Assembly: GCA_945288535.1 (NCBI GenBank) | Contig: CALYQQ010000015.1 | Coordinates: 1 to 64,000 of the forward strand | Reading direction: 5' to 3' | Length of the DNA stretch: 64,000 nt | From: an uncultured Enterobacterales bacterium | GTDB taxonomy: Bacteria > Pseudomonadota > Gammaproteobacteria > Enterobacterales > CALYQQ01 | Part shown: positions 22,368 to 34,578 of the stretch, piece after piece | Position numbering within the stretch: position 1 is the first letter of the stretch | Layout of the letters: every line of letters starts with the position of its first letter | The notes under the pieces: model-generated | Told to the model about the DNA's origin: nothing | What the model saw: only the letters and a program-made list of their open reading frames with translations | Database searches by the model: none | Made by a program: the position numbers and the translations under genes

Positions 22368-23192
22368 TTATATAATATTTCTATCCCTATCTTCTAAATG
22401 TGCTGACAAGCCTAGATCACAATACGTTGTTTTTTCGCTGATCGCCAATTCTAACAAGTGATCATTGGTATATAAGTTATGTTGAGAACTTTCGTTATGA
22501 TATAAATGATAAGCAACTCCGCCAAAACGCAAATCTTTACGATGAATATGTATATTTAATAATCTAACGACAAACTCACTATCTTCACGTCCCCAACCTG
22601 TAAAATTTTCGTTAAAGCCATTTATTTTTAAAACATCAATACGCCAGAAAGCCATATTACAGCCTCTAACAGATGTATGATCATGTTTAGAAAATAGACC
22701 TGAAAATAATTTAGATAGGATAGGACTACACAATGCATTAATTTTATTTTTCACACCTGAAGAAAAAATATTGAAGGTTGTTCTTTTTTCTTTAAGTGCA
22801 TTTTCCGTTTCTGCAGCAGTCAGGATCACACGTCTACCCTGGATAAATTGATTTTTTTTAGCCGCGGCAACATGATCACGGACAAAATGGTGGTGTAAAA
22901 CCATATCACCATCAATCATGATAAGATATTCTCCCATTGCCCGAGCAATCGCTATATTTCTTGACCGTGATAAACGAAAGCCAATATCATCCTGCCAACA
23001 ATGGACGAGTGGTATAGGATAATCGCGTTGATAGTTCGAAATTAAAATAGCGGTTTCTTCAGTGGATCCATCATCGGCAATGATGACTTCTGTCGGCAAC
23101 ACGGATTGATTCTTGATACTCATTAAGACTAATTCTAATGCATCAGGGCGATTGTAAGTTGTTACAATTAATGAAACAGAAAATTTATTCAC
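22368..23192 (-). CDS. Family 2 glycosyltransferase, probably LPS core
   Basis: A 274-residue cytosolic GT-A enzyme. It begins SLIVTTYNRPDALELVL, has nucleotide-binding IIADDGSTEE near residue 40 and the DxD-type MIDGDMV near residue 92. Its acceptor-side domain carries GFNENFTGWGREDSEF, the Gly-Trp-Gly-x-Glu-Asp pattern of galactosyltransferase C-terminal domains. It lies divergently beside coaD, the place where enterobacteria carry waa (LPS core) genes, so LPS core assembly is the likely role. Donor and linkage cannot be inferred. Confidence 0.8.
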   Translation of the reverse strand: MNKFSVSLIVTTYNRPDALELVLMSIKNQSVLPTEVIIADDGSTEETAILISNYQRDYPIPLVHCWQDDIGFRLSRSRNIAIARAMGEYLIMIDGDMVLHHHFVRDHVAAAKKNQFIQGRRVILTAAETENALKEKRTTFNIFSSGVKNKINALCSPILSKLFSGLFSKHDHTSVRGCNMAFWRIDVLKINGFNENFTGWGREDSEFVVRLLNIHIHRKDLRFGGVAYHLYHNESSQHNLYTNDHLLELAISEKTTYCDLGLSAHLEDRDRNII

Positions 23193-24050
<858 letters not shown>

Positions 24051-24069
24051 TAGGCTAGATTTTCATTTT

Positions 24070-24879
24070 TTATTGTTGACATTGGGGACAATAGTAACTA
24101 CTGCGTTGGCCAATTTTTTCACGGCGTATTATTGTCCCACATAATTTACACGGTTTACCCGCTCTGCCATAAACGAGGAGCTCTTGAGAAAAGTAACCCG
24201 GTTTGCCATCAGTTTGTAAAAAGTCTTTTAGTGTTGTTCCACCTTGTTCAATTGCTCGGGTTAATATTTTTTTGATAGCGGTGACTAATTTTTTGACTTC
24301 TACTAAATTAAGGTCACTCGCAATCCGTTGTGGTAATATACCCGCTATAAATAAAGACTCATTGGCATAAATATTTCCAACACCTACAACAGTTGTGTTA
24401 TTCATAAGCCATGATTTAATTTTCACCTGTTTATTACGTGAACGTTCAAATAGATAACGAGTATTAAAGTGGGATGAAAGTGGTTCTGGGCCCAAATGTC
24501 TTAATAGCGGTGATGATAATGGATCATCTACCCATAACCATGAACCAAAACGGCGAGGGTCCGTATAACGCAGACAATAACCGTTGGTTAGTAGCAAATC
24601 AACATGGTCATGTTTATCTACAGGCGTAGGTATAGTGAGTAATCTTAAGTTTCCCGACATACCAAGATGGATCATTATCCAGCCAGAGGCAAGTTCAAGT
24701 AAAATATATTTAGCCCGTCGTTGTACACTTAAAATTTTTTCATTATGTAATTGACTTAATTGCTCGGAAATTGGCCAACGTAATCTTTTTTGTCTAATAA
24801 CAATATGATCGATATATTGCTTTTTTAGATAAGGCTCAATACCACGCCGACTGGTTTCGACTTCAGGTAGTTCAGGCAT
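24070..24879 (-). CDS. mutM: Formamidopyrimidine-DNA glycosylase
   Basis: MutM removes 8-oxoguanine and formamidopyrimidines from DNA and cleaves the backbone. The catalytic N-terminus must be Pro after Met removal, so the start is the ATG at 24879 ([18 protein letters not shown]), with GGGGAA 8 bases upstream. An ATG two codons earlier was rejected. At 269 residues it matches E. coli. The beta-hairpin Lys lies in [11 protein letters not shown], and the C-terminal zinc finger is CKLC...CPQC. It starts 26 bases behind the lipoprotein gene on the same strand. Confidence 0.97.
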   Translation of the reverse strand: MPELPEVETSRRGIEPYLKKQYIDHIVIRQKRLRWPISEQLSQLHNEKILSVQRRAKYILLELASGWIMIHLGMSGNLRLLTIPTPVDKHDHVDLLLTNGYCLRYTDPRRFGSWLWVDDPLSSPLLRHLGPEPLSSHFNTRYLFERSRNKQVKIKSWLMNNTTVVGVGNIYANESLFIAGILPQRIASDLNLVEVKKLVTAIKKILTRAIEQGGTTLKDFLQTDGKPGYFSQELLVYGRAGKPCKLCGTIIRREKIGQRSSYYCPQCQQ

Positions 24880-24905
24880 AAGCATTTCCCCACTATATTT
24901 ACTTA

Positions 24906-25730
24906 TTAATAATAGGCTATTTCTCTTTTACATTCTGCACTGCCATCATTACCTTTATCCTCAATACCTGTTGAAATTAAAGTCGTGGTCATTTCACCTA
25001 ATGGTAGAGTACGCCAATTACCGTATTCATCAGGATCTTGATAATTCTCTTGCCACTCAATACGTACGTCCATAGCAATTAGTTCAGAAATATTTTCAGT
25101 ACGGATAATTTGGCCTTCATCATTGTAATAATATTTAATGACGATACTAGCAACTTTACTTCCACCACCAGTGGGATATATTGAACGGATTAATTGGCTT
25201 AATAAACCAATATCATTATATTCATAATCGGTAAGTAAAACACCTTCAAGAGAATGAAATTCAACGCTATGTACTAATTGTTTTTTATTATTATATTCAT
25301 ATTTTTGTGCTTGATTATCAGTAACACCAATAATAAACCCTTCATCATTAGTAATATAATTTTCACTATTGATAACAGATACATTATTGAAAATTCGCTT
25401 ATACCATTGATTATGATCGTTTCTTTCTATGGTTGATAACATCTCTGTGCCATTTATCAGTCTCATTGTATCAGCACCAATCAATGTACCATTTACTGCA
25501 TAGCGAACAGAGCTACGATTAACAATACTTCCGCCCACCCTACACTCAATGCTTACTTCACGCATAGGTCTTTTATTTTGTAATGAAGGAATATCAACAA
25601 TTGTGTCAATAAATATAATACGATTAGCGTAGTCAACAATACGTTCTTCTTCGGATAATTTTATTTGGCTATCATTACAGCCTGAAATTAAAAGCATACT
25701 GGCAATAATGCTAAATATCATATACTTCAT
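24906..25730 (-). CDS. Hypothetical lipoprotein with YD-like motifs
   Basis: A 274-residue predicted lipoprotein I do not recognise. The ATG at 25730 has GGAG 8 bases upstream and gives [18 protein letters not shown], a clean signal sequence with lipobox ISGC (Cys 18). The body contains [28 protein letters not shown] and [13 protein letters not shown], spaced aromatic-Tyr-Asn/Asp repeats reminiscent of Rhs/YD-repeat strands, and ends CKREIAYY. It sits between rpmG and mutM, which are directly linked in E. coli, and may be co-transcribed with mutM. Confidence 0.75.
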   Translation of the reverse strand: MKYMIFSIIASMLLISGCNDSQIKLSEEERIVDYANRIIFIDTIVDIPSLQNKRPMREVSIECRVGGSIVNRSSVRYAVNGTLIGADTMRLINGTEMLSTIERNDHNQWYKRIFNNVSVINSENYITNDEGFIIGVTDNQAQKYEYNNKKQLVHSVEFHSLEGVLLTDYEYNDIGLLSQLIRSIYPTGGGSKVASIVIKYYYNDEGQIIRTENISELIAMDVRIEWQENYQDPDEYGNWRTLPLGEMTTTLISTGIEDKGNDGSAECKREIAYY

Positions 25731-26103
25731 TAATCTGACTCCACACAATTACGCACTTCTTTTATCTATTACATGCGTAATATTATTTTGTTTTTTTATT
25801 TATTTTGTCGCGGAAAACTATATAAAAATATTTTAATTAATAGACTAAAAAGTCTTATAAATATAAATAAATTATCATGTTAGAAATTATATTAATATAA
25901 TAGTTTATATAAAAAACTAAAATACTACTTAAGGTAAATATTACATTTTTAGCAATAAAATATCATATACTATATGATGCATTATTCATTGAAACTAATA
26001 AATACTACATTATATCTTATCTAAACTAAATTAGACTGTAATACTATAATCGAAGGCAGGGAAACAACAGTTTAATAAAATAGACAACACGATAATTAAA
26101 ATA
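25731..26103. other. AT-rich intergenic region
   Basis: About 370 bases of very AT-rich DNA upstream of the lipoprotein gene, expected to hold its promoter. No gene or clear operator is visible. Confidence 0.5.
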
Positions 26104-26130
26104 AAAAAACCCGGCTTAACCGGGTTTTTT
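26104..26130 (-). terminator. Terminator of rpmB-rpmG
   Basis: AAAACCCGG / CCGGGTTTT with a five-base loop has T runs on both strands. It lies 11 bases past the rpmG stop. It separates rpmBG from the lipoprotein-mutM pair, unlike the E. coli rpmBG-mutM operon. Confidence 0.9.
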
Positions 26131-26141
26131 ATAAACTAAAA

Positions 26142-26312
<171 letters not shown>

Positions 26313-26320
26313 TCAGTTCC

Positions 26321-26578
<258 letters not shown>

Positions 26579-26796
26579 TCAGCTCGAGCTTTTTTAACAG
26601 GACAGCAGTCTCGTCAGACTTAAGAGCCTATCTCAGTTTATTTTACTGAGGTTGAGACACATTGAGTCAGAGGTAAAACTTACTGAGATCGACTCTTATG
26701 CTTCCCGTACTTCTCAAAGGTGGCGTAGTATACGCCTTAAGACGATTATGCTCAAGTCCTGAATGGATAAAGATCGCTTTTAGTTACAAAAAAGTA

Positions 26797-27480
26797 TCAT
26801 AACCAGCCTTTTTCTGCAAAAGAAATATAATTATTGCGACAAATAATCATATGATCAAGCACATTAATATCCACAAGCTGACAGGCAGAAATGATTTTTT
26901 CTGTTATGATATAATCAGCTTGGCTAGGAATAATTGAACCTGAAGGGTGATTGTGCGCAAGAATAATAGCAGATGCATTTTCATTTAATGCAGCTCTAAC
27001 CACTTCTCGGGGATGTACTTCAACCGCATTATATGTTCCCGTAAATAATTCTTTATGTAAAATAAAACGATGTTGGTTATCTAATAGCAAAACGACAAAA
27101 GTTTCTCGTTGTTGATGACCAAGTAGATTTTGTAAATAATACCGTGTTGTAACTGAACTTGTTAATGATGTTTCTTTACTTAGTTGTTCACCAAGATAAC
27201 GCCGAGATAATTCCACAGACGCTTGTAATTGACTATATTTAGTCAATCCTAAACCGGGTTTAGCACAAAAATCGTTGTATTTGGCAGAAACTAATTTGTG
27301 AAATGACCCAAATTGTTGTAAGAGTTGATGTGCTAACATCATAACATTGGTTCCGGGTAAACCTGTTCGCAAAAAAATAGCTAATAATTCTGTGTCCGAA
27401 AGTGTATTTACACCATATTTTAATAATTTTTCTCTTGGCGCACAGTAGCCTGGACTAAACTCTTTTTCTTTTGCCTGCAT
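26797..27480 (-). CDS. radC: RadC family JAMM-domain protein
   Basis: A 227-residue protein with an N-terminal helix-hairpin-helix region (APREKLLKYGVNTLSDTELLAIFLRTG in part; AKPGLG) and a C-terminal JAMM metalloprotease-like domain with HNHPSG..S..D. The family was named for DNA repair, but its role remains unsettled. The ATG at 27480 follows GGGA by 7 bases; an upstream in-frame start at 27525 would add 15 unconserved residues. It sits beside rpmB as in E. coli. Confidence 0.93.
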   Translation of the reverse strand: MQAKEKEFSPGYCAPREKLLKYGVNTLSDTELLAIFLRTGLPGTNVMMLAHQLLQQFGSFHKLVSAKYNDFCAKPGLGLTKYSQLQASVELSRRYLGEQLSKETSLTSSVTTRYYLQNLLGHQQRETFVVLLLDNQHRFILHKELFTGTYNAVEVHPREVVRAALNENASAIILAHNHPSGSIIPSQADYIITEKIISACQLVDINVLDHMIICRNNYISFAEKGWL

Positions 27481-28419
27481 AGACTCTTCCCTTTTGACAT
27501 ATTTTACTAATAAAAATAGTCTCACAAGCTCATAAAATAGTTATTTTTTACTTATTAACTTCAGGTAGATTTCCCATTAAAAGAATGAACTTTATGAAAA
27601 AAATTTACTCATTTTATAATATATTTAATTAGTATTAATTAAAATTTTTTAATGATATTAACTTATTGAAATAATTTTCATGCGAAAATGCTTTTTAATT
27701 ACCAAGTTAAAAAAATAATCAATTGTATTATTAATATAACATAGTGTAATGGAAATGTTATTTTTTAAAATACAGTATCTTTCTCACAAGAAAGCCAGTT
27801 TAAATATTTTTAATATGGTATATTGTTATTTTTTATATTAAATGTTATGTATCAATAAGGTAGGATACTTATAATGGCTAAAATAATATGTAGCATATTA
27901 AATTTAGCAAAATAACTGATCTATATTAGTAATAAAATAAAAGTAGTCTAATTACCAATAGAATATTAAATTATTACTATGCTCATAGTTAATCATGTTG
28001 AATTAAAGTATTCTACACCAAAATCTTCCTTTAAACATGATATTTCTGATTAGTGTGTTTCCTAGATTTATGGAATAATTTCTACACGATTATTTCAATT
28101 ATAGAAAATAATTAGGTCATCAGATAACACTTAAAAAAAGAAATTTGTTATTTATCATCGAAACATAATAAATATTCCTATTTAGCTACTTTATTATATA
28201 AGGCTAGTATTGCAGAAAATTTTTTTATACTTAGGAAACCACTATTAGTTAAAGATAACCGATAAAAATTTGCTCTATGTAAAATTGATATTCAACTTGA
28301 TTATAATTACCTTACTCTTTTCAAGTAAGACTAAATAAGCATTGTCATTAAGATATCAGCCATTATATGTAGTATGCTAAACTAAACCTTCAGTCAAGAA
28401 TCGATCATAGGATATAACT
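27481..28419. other. Unusually long divergent gap between radC and coaBC
   Basis: About 940 very AT-rich bases. In E. coli radC and coaBC are divergent with only a short gap. I find no gene, RNA or strong hairpin here. It fits a gene lost by erosion or simple AT-rich expansion. Confidence 0.5.
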
Positions 28420-29628
28420 ATGCTTTCAGGTAAACATATTCTTATTGGTGTAAGTGGTGGTATTGCTGCATATAAATGTCCAGAACTGGTAAGACGCTTA
28501 AAACAGCAAGGCGCAGATGTCCGAGTTATTATGACCGATGCAGCGAAAACATTTATTACACCTTTGAGTTTACAGGCTGTTTCTGGTAACCCAGTATCAA
28601 ACAGTTTATTGGATCCCAATGCAGAAGCAGCAATGGGACATATTGAACTAGCAAAATGGGCTGATTTTATTTTATTAGCACCAGCGACCGCTGATTTAAT
28701 TGCCAGACTGGCTATTGGTATGGCAAATGATTTATTGACCGCGATTTGTTTAGCAACATCAGCACCTATTGCTATCGCACCTGCAATGAATCAACAAATG
28801 TATCGTGCTCAATCGACACAGCATAATTTACATAGATTATCCAGCTATAACTGGCTGATTTGGGGGCCTGACTATGGTGAACAAGCCTGTGGGGATGTTG
28901 GTCCAGGAAGAATGATGTCACCAGAAGAGCTATCAAATAAGCTAGTAAACTACTTTTCTTATCCAGGGGATTTAGAAGGTGTCAATCTTTTATTAACAGC
29001 GGGCCCAACAGTAGAAGCTATCGATCCAGTTCGTTTCATTAGCAATCATAGTTCTGGTAAAATGGGATTTGCGATTGCTCAAGTTGCTGCTAGCCGAGGA
29101 GCATCAGTTACGCTAATTAGCGGACCTGTTAATTTGCCTACACCAGAGAAAGTCCGACGTATTAATGTAACTACGGCATTAGAAATGCATGATACAGTGA
29201 TGCAATATGCGGATAAAGTGGATATTTTTGTAGCTTGTGCTGCCGTTTCTGATTATCGAGTAGCAAATATAGCGGATGAGAAACTGAAAAAGCATGATAA
29301 GCATATGACAATAGAGCTGATTCGAAATCCGGATATTGTCGCTGATGTTGCCGCAATGAGTACGTATAGACCTTTTGTTGTTGGATTTGCAGCAGAAACG
29401 CAAAATGTGAAAGAATACGCATTAGAAAAGCTAAATAAAAAAAATCTGGATATGATTTGTGCTAATGATGTATCCCAACCGGGACGTGGTTTTAATAGTG
29501 ATATGAATGCATTAAACCTATTCTGGAGAAGTGGTGAATTAACTCTTGCTCTAAGTGATAAATTCTCACTTAGTCAAACATTACTAGATAAAATAATCGA
29601 GTGTTATAATGAAAAAAATCGACGTTAA
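28420..29628 (+). CDS. coaBC: Bifunctional phosphopantothenoylcysteine decarboxylase/synthetase
   Basis: CoaBC couples cysteine to 4'-phosphopantothenate and decarboxylates the product. In the 402-residue protein the flavin-binding CoaC domain (about 1-190) has [10 protein letters not shown], the active-site His in [18 protein letters not shown] and CGDVGPGRM. The CoaB domain (about 191-402) has [24 protein letters not shown] and [11 protein letters not shown]. The end overlaps the start of dut by 20 bases. Together with coaD the window holds two CoA steps. Confidence 0.97.
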   Translation: MLSGKHILIGVSGGIAAYKCPELVRRLKQQGADVRVIMTDAAKTFITPLSLQAVSGNPVSNSLLDPNAEAAMGHIELAKWADFILLAPATADLIARLAIGMANDLLTAICLATSAPIAIAPAMNQQMYRAQSTQHNLHRLSSYNWLIWGPDYGEQACGDVGPGRMMSPEELSNKLVNYFSYPGDLEGVNLLLTAGPTVEAIDPVRFISNHSSGKMGFAIAQVAASRGASVTLISGPVNLPTPEKVRRINVTTALEMHDTVMQYADKVDIFVACAAVSDYRVANIADEKLKKHDKHMTIELIRNPDIVADVAAMSTYRPFVVGFAAETQNVKEYALEKLNKKNLDMICANDVSQPGRGFNSDMNALNLFWRSGELTLALSDKFSLSQTLLDKIIECYNEKNRR

Positions 29629-30064
29629 AATTCTAGATAAACGTATTGGTGAAAAATTTCCATTACCTGCTTATGCAACTTCTGGATCGGCTGGTTTAGA
29701 TTTACGAGCTTGTCTTGATGCACCACTTGCCGTTGCTCCTGGTGAAACCACATTAATACCTACGGGTATTGCTATTCACATAAAGGATGCTTCTTTAGCC
29801 GGGGTTATTCTTCCTCGTTCAGGCTTAGGTCATAAACATGGCATTGTGCTTGGTAATTTAGTTGGACTAATTGACTCTGATTATCAAGGGCAATTAATGG
29901 TATCTGTATGGAATCGTGGCGGTATTCCTTTTGTCGTTGAGCCAGGTGAACGTATTGCTCAGATGGTCTTTGTTCCTGTTGTTCAAGCTGAATTTAATAT
30001 CGTCGATGATTTTGCCTCCTCTGATCGCGGTGATGGTGGTTTTGGTCATTCAGGTCGTCATTAG
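29609..30064 (+). CDS. dut: dUTP diphosphatase
   Basis: Dut hydrolyses dUTP to dUMP and keeps uracil out of DNA. The 151 residues show all five trimeric dUTPase motifs: [42 protein letters not shown] and the C-terminal [11 protein letters not shown] arm. It overlaps the end of coaBC, implying translational coupling. Confidence 0.97.
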   Translation: MKKIDVKILDKRIGEKFPLPAYATSGSAGLDLRACLDAPLAVAPGETTLIPTGIAIHIKDASLAGVILPRSGLGHKHGIVLGNLVGLIDSDYQGQLMVSVWNRGGIPFVVEPGERIAQMVFVPVVQAEFNIVDDFASSDRGDGGFGHSGRH

Positions 30065-30183
30065 TTTATTAAATAACATAGGCTAAATTAGTTTAGTGTC
30101 TCAATAAATGAGTCGCTAACTGATTGTAGCCTTGTCTTGGAAACTTTCAAAACTACTATTTTGTCACCTTAAAGGTTTTTTAG

Positions 30184-30780
30184 ATGGCCAATGGAAATAA
30201 TAAAAAAGGTAATCGAAAGCAGGAAATATTGCATGCTTTGGCCACGATGCTTGAATCAAACGAGGGGAGTCAGCGTATTACAACGGCAAAGTTAGCTGCG
30301 TCAGTAAACGTATCTGAAGCCGCATTGTATCGCCATTTTCCTAGCAAGGCTCATATGTTTGATGGCCTCATTTCATTTATTGAAGATAGCGTAACATCTA
30401 GAATCAATTTGATCCTTCAGGAAAAAAAAGATACGCAAAGTAGGATAAAATTAATTTTAGTTTTAATTTTAGGCTTTGCTGAAAAAAATCCAGGATTAGC
30501 ACGAATAATGACCGGACATGCGCTTATGTTCGAACAAGATAAGCTACAAAATAGGATTAATCAGTTATTTGAACGGATTGAGTCTCAACTACGCCAAGTA
30601 TTACGCGAACATAAAATCAGGACACGAAGGGAACTGAGTTATGATGAGGGATTGCTTGCAAATCAATATTTGGCATTTTGTGAAGGGTTGATAGTTCGTT
30701 TTGTTCGCTCAGAATTTCAATATCTACCAACAGAGCATTTTGAAAAAAGATGGGCATTATTAGCATTATTTCTTAGTTGA
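30184..30780 (+). CDS. slmA: Nucleoid occlusion factor SlmA
   Basis: SlmA is a TetR-fold DNA-binding protein that blocks FtsZ ring assembly over the nucleoid. The 198 residues have an N-terminal helix-turn-helix ([31 protein letters not shown], read in pieces), a helical FtsZ-binding core, and the C-terminal RWALLALFL. It lies after coaBC-dut as in E. coli, with a 119-base gap and its own ribosome site region. Confidence 0.95.
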   Translation: MANGNNKKGNRKQEILHALATMLESNEGSQRITTAKLAASVNVSEAALYRHFPSKAHMFDGLISFIEDSVTSRINLILQEKKDTQSRIKLILVLILGFAEKNPGLARIMTGHALMFEQDKLQNRINQLFERIESQLRQVLREHKIRTRRELSYDEGLLANQYLAFCEGLIVRFVRSEFQYLPTEHFEKRWALLALFLS

Positions 30781-30826
30781 GATAATATATAGACTTACTT
30801 ATTTTATTGCTTCAATTAACAGAAAC

Positions 30827-30845
30827 ACCCGGTTTTATCCCGGGT
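30827..30845. terminator. Short bidirectional terminator between slmA and pyrE
   Basis: ACCCGG / CCGGGT with a 7-base loop and short T runs on both sides lies between two convergent genes. The stem is short, so termination strength is uncertain. Confidence 0.55.
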
Positions 30846-30859
30846 TTATACAAAAAGGA

Positions 30860-31510
30860 TTATATTATTTCAATGCCATATTGCTGTTGATAACGGTATA
30901 CCGCTTCTAGTTGCTGACGCATTTCTGGTAAATCACTTAAATAACTAATGAGATCATTTAAGGTTATAATCGATTTTACTCGACACTGATAATTATTTTC
31001 GACTTCTTGAATAGCAGATAATTCATTGTTTCCCCGTTCTTGGCGATCTAAAGCAATTAATACGCCCACTAATTTAGCCTGATGAACCTTAATAAATGTC
31101 ATTGATTCACGAATAGCTGTACCTGCAGTAATTACGTCATCTATTAACATAACATTTCCTATTAGTGGACTACCGACTAATTGACCACCTTCACCATGAT
31201 CTTTTACTTCTTTTCTATTAAAGCTAAAAGGGATATCGAGGTTATAGTGTTCTGATAGAGCAATAGCGGTTGCTGTACCAATAGTAATGCCTTTATATGC
31301 AGGACCAAAAAGTAAATCAAACTCGATTGCTGAGTCGATAGCTGCCGCAGCATAAAAACGGCCTAGCAATGCCAGATCCTTTCCTGTATTAAATAATCCA
31401 GCATTAAAAAAATAGGGACTTATTCGACCTGATTTCAGCGTAAATTCGCCAAACTGCAATACTTTTTTCTCAATAGCGAATTCAATAAACTGGTGTTGAT
31501 AGGTCTTCAT
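30860..31510 (-). CDS. pyrE: Orotate phosphoribosyltransferase
   Basis: PyrE makes OMP from orotate and PRPP in pyrimidine synthesis. The 216-residue type I PRTase has [23 protein letters not shown] (mobile catalytic loop) and the PRPP-binding [19 protein letters not shown]-like GGAGAA lies about 7 bases upstream of the ATG. It is downstream of rph on the same strand, as in E. coli, where an attenuator between the genes responds to UTP. Confidence 0.97.
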   Translation of the reverse strand: MKTYQHQFIEFAIEKKVLQFGEFTLKSGRISPYFFNAGLFNTGKDLALLGRFYAAAAIDSAIEFDLLFGPAYKGITIGTATAIALSEHYNLDIPFSFNRKEVKDHGEGGQLVGSPLIGNVMLIDDVITAGTAIRESMTFIKVHQAKLVGVLIALDRQERGNNELSAIQEVENNYQCRVKSIITLNDLISYLSDLPEMRQQLEAVYRYQQQYGIEII

Positions 31511-31754
31511 TATATTTCTCCATATATTACTTATCTAATATAAATATATTGCTTATAGCAATTTTAGTTGAGATAGCGTGTAAGCAAAAATAGGTCGTTA
31601 TTGTGTTATTAACATTTATCTTACGATTGACTATATGGAATTAACGTTTTTCTAAGTTATGTAGCATAGTTATATACTTACTGAATAATACTTTTTCCAT
31701 ATTATTTACGACCTCAAAAAGGTTCGCATGGGAAATAGATTAGGCCAAATTAGA

Positions 31755-31792
31755 GATGTAAAAAAAGCGACACTATGTCGCTTTTTTACATC
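31755..31792 (-). terminator. Strong terminator/attenuator at the end of rph, upstream of pyrE
   Basis: A stem of about 17 bp with one bulge (GATGTA-A6-GCGACA / TGTCGC-T6-ACATC) touches the rph stop codon. On the minus strand it ends in a T-rich run. Its place between rph and pyrE matches the E. coli pyrE attenuator. A UTP-sensing mechanism would need coupled translation of the rph tail, which fits the geometry but is inferred. Confidence 0.8.
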
Positions 31793-32508
31793 TAGTCAGA
31801 TAATGCTGCTTTTTGTCGTTCAATGAGCTGACGAATGCCCTGGTTAGCGAGATCAATCATAGTAAGCATATCACTATGACTGAATGGTTCACCTTCAGCA
31901 GTTCCTTGGATTTCAATAATTTTACCATCTTGAGTCATGACAACATTCATATCAGTTTCCGCAACACTATCTTCAGCATATTCTAGATCACATACTGCTT
32001 GACCATTAACAATACCTACAGAAATTGCTGCAACAAGTCCTTTCATTGGATTTGTTGTAAGTACTTTTTTCTGAACAAGATAGTCAAGTGCATCAGCAAG
32101 CGCAACACATGCCCCTGTAATTGCTGCTGTGCGAGTACCACCATCTGCCTGAATCACATCACAGTCAAGAATTATTGTAAATTCACCTAATTGTTGTAAA
32201 TCGACAGCGGCACGTAGAGAACGAGCTATGAGACGTTGGATCTCTTGTGTTCTGCCACTTTGTTTTCCTTTAGCTGCTTCTCGTAAATTTCGACTATGTG
32301 TGGCCCTGGGGAGCATACCATATTCAGCAGTGATCCAACCTTTGCCTTGACCTTTCATAAAACGAGGAACACCTTCTTCTATACTGGCAGTACAAAGGAC
32401 TTTAGTTTCACCAAACGAAATCAAGACTGAACCTTCAGCATGTTTTGTATAGTGTCTGGTTATAGTAACGGGTCTTATTTGTTCTACCGCTCGACCTGTT
32501 GGACGCAT
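31792..32508 (-). CDS. rph: Ribonuclease PH
   Basis: RNase PH is a phosphorolytic 3' exoribonuclease that trims tRNA precursors. The 238 residues are intact, with [20 protein letters not shown] at the start, LPRATHSRN and the catalytic [19 protein letters not shown], and a normal tail ([14 protein letters not shown]). The frame is complete, unlike the frameshifted rph of E. coli K-12. Confidence 0.97.
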   Translation of the reverse strand: MRPTGRAVEQIRPVTITRHYTKHAEGSVLISFGETKVLCTASIEEGVPRFMKGQGKGWITAEYGMLPRATHSRNLREAAKGKQSGRTQEIQRLIARSLRAAVDLQQLGEFTIILDCDVIQADGGTRTAAITGACVALADALDYLVQKKVLTTNPMKGLVAAISVGIVNGQAVCDLEYAEDSVAETDMNVVMTQDGKIIEIQGTAEGEPFSHSDMLTMIDLANQGIRQLIERQKAALSD

Positions 32509-32755
32509 ACTGGCCTCTTAAATTTATCAATTATATAATCTTGAGTAATTAAATAGATTTTGTTAGCATGGAAAGATAATAAAAATATCCCTAAATAATA
32601 AGGGGATCAATATAAGCATCTTAGCACATAATCATTTCAGTCATTAGGACGTTTACTTATGATTAATCATACAAACTTCCTTTTATCATACCTATAATAT
32701 TGTATTGATTCATCTAATATATTTGACTATTTTTTTTTATGGGTTGGACGTTACC

Positions 32756-33619
32756 ATGATCCGGAGTATGACCGCTTACGCTCGCCAGGAAGTACAAGGC
32801 GAATGGGGATCTGCAGTTTGGGAACTGCGTTCAGTGAACCAACGTTATTTAGAAACTTATTTACGACTACCTGAGCAGTTTCGTAGTATGGAGCCTGTTA
32901 TCCGGGAAAGGATTAGGCAAAAATTAACCCGTGGCAAGATTGAATGTCAATTGCGCTTTGATTTAAGTTCAACTGTACAAACTGACCTCATTCTTAATGA
33001 ATCATTGGCATTACAAGTCATTAAAAGTGCTAATTGGGTAAAATTAAAAAGCAACGAAGGCTCAATAAATCCTCTTGATATTTTACGCTGGCCAGGTGTT
33101 ATGGCGGTAGAAGAACAAGATTTAGATATAATAGCCACCTATTTGCTTGATGCATTAGATAAGACATTAGATGATTTTATCTCGTCTCGTGAGCGAGAAG
33201 GTGCTGCATTACAAACACTTATCGAGCAACGTTTAAATAGTGTTAAAAATGAAGTTGCTAAAGTTAGGGAACAAATGCCTTCAGTTTTGCAGTGGCAACG
33301 TGAGAAATTACAAGCCAAATTAAATGAAGCGCAAATTCAACTCGATTCTAATCGTTTAGAGCAAGAAATGTTAATTCTTGCACAACGGATAGATGTCGCA
33401 GAAGAACTTGATAGACTCGATGCTCACGTAAATGAAACTTACGCTATTTTGAAAAAGAAAGAAGCCGTTGGCCGTCGACTTGACTTTATGATGCAAGAAT
33501 TTAATCGGGAAGCTAATACACTAGCTTCAAAATCTATCAATGCGGAAGTCACTGCTTCTGCTATTGAATTAAAAGTTCTTATTGAACAAATGCGAGAGCA
33601 GATCCAAAATATCGAGTAA
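32756..33619 (+). CDS. yicC: YicC family endoribonuclease
   Basis: YicC-family proteins have been described as endoribonucleases acting on small RNAs. The ATG at 32756 gives 287 residues starting MIRSMTAYARQEVQGEWGSA, like E. coli; an earlier ATG at 32705 would add 17 unconserved hydrophobic residues. Conserved blocks are SVNQRYLETYLRLPEQF, DVAEELDRLDAHV and the C-terminal GRRLDFMMQEFNREANTLASKS. It is divergent from rph, as in E. coli. Confidence 0.95.
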   Translation: MIRSMTAYARQEVQGEWGSAVWELRSVNQRYLETYLRLPEQFRSMEPVIRERIRQKLTRGKIECQLRFDLSSTVQTDLILNESLALQVIKSANWVKLKSNEGSINPLDILRWPGVMAVEEQDLDIIATYLLDALDKTLDDFISSREREGAALQTLIEQRLNSVKNEVAKVREQMPSVLQWQREKLQAKLNEAQIQLDSNRLEQEMLILAQRIDVAEELDRLDAHVNETYAILKKKEAVGRRLDFMMQEFNREANTLASKSINAEVTASAIELKVLIEQMREQIQNIE

Positions 33620-33669
33620 TTTTCCAACTGAACCTATCAAAATCCCAGGATAGCCAGCAGATACAGCTA

Positions 33670-33697
33670 AGCCAGTATAAACATACTGGCTTTTTTT
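33670..33697 (+). terminator. yicC terminator
   Basis: AGCCAGTAT / ATACTGGCT with an AAAC loop is followed by a run of Ts, about 50 bases past the stop. Confidence 0.9.
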
Positions 33698-34578
33698 ATA
33701 AAAAAACATCATTTACGTTATAGATATTCACAAGATATTTATTGTTCCAACTGTACTAAAGTAAGAGACAAAATAACTAGATATGTATTAACTCTTACTA
33801 ACGATTTATGTTTTCTGAAGCCTGGCATAAAATAGATTGATTTGAATAGAGATATTGTTAGAACGAATATTAATAAAGAGTGAGCATATATCAGGTTAAA
33901 TTTAAATAAATATAAATTAGCTACATATGCTTATTTTTGAGCCTATAACAGAATCATCAAACCCTATCTTTTCTCAATTTCTATCTTTAATCTATTAATA
34001 AATAAGTTTTCTTAGATAGAATTATATTAACGTTAAAAAGCAATTAACTTTAGCTGAAAGGGTTTAACCGTGTTAAAAAGTATTTTGGAACTGACTATAA
34101 TTATTTTTAATAAGTTAAATGAATGTATAATTGTCTTACAAAAAATTTTCTTGTACTAATGGAATAGTAACTCTCCAATATATAATTCAATTGCAAATCT
34201 TGGGTCAAAACATTATTCATTTAACATCTCAATTAAAGTATGTATTTTTCTTTTAATAGGACTAGGGGTTTCATTTTCGATGAAAACAATCATTGTAATG
34301 AGCAATTAGTAATCGCTATATGAGCAAGGCCTCATTTGAATATATCAGAAAATGCAGCAAAATAGGGTTCCTAATTGCACTAGGCAGCCTAATGGATACA
34401 GAATAGTGATTCTGGCAATTTACTAATATAGCTCAGTGTGTAGCGCGCTAAGTCAGTAAAAGTTTACTACGTTGACTTGCTAAATAAATTATTATTTTCA
34501 AAAAGTTAGATGAAATTAATAACGCTTAATTGTATAGGATATTGTAGTTATATTCTATAATGAATAACAACAGTGATC
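33698..34578. other. AT-rich gene-free region
   Basis: Some 880 bases between the yicC terminator and the convergent end of gsp. A short plus-strand open stretch near 34320 (MSKASFEYIRKCSKIGFLIA, then LGSLMDTE) has no ribosome site. A tRNA-like GCTCAGTGTGTAGCGC string sits near 34431. Neither is strong enough to call. Confidence 0.4.

Noticed and set aside
34425..34475. A tRNA-like string (TATAGCTCAGTGTGTAGCGCGC) after yicC.
   Set aside because: It resembles a D arm, but the arm cannot pair correctly (GCTC against GCGC), and no anticodon stem or T arm with GGTTCGA follows at the expected distance.
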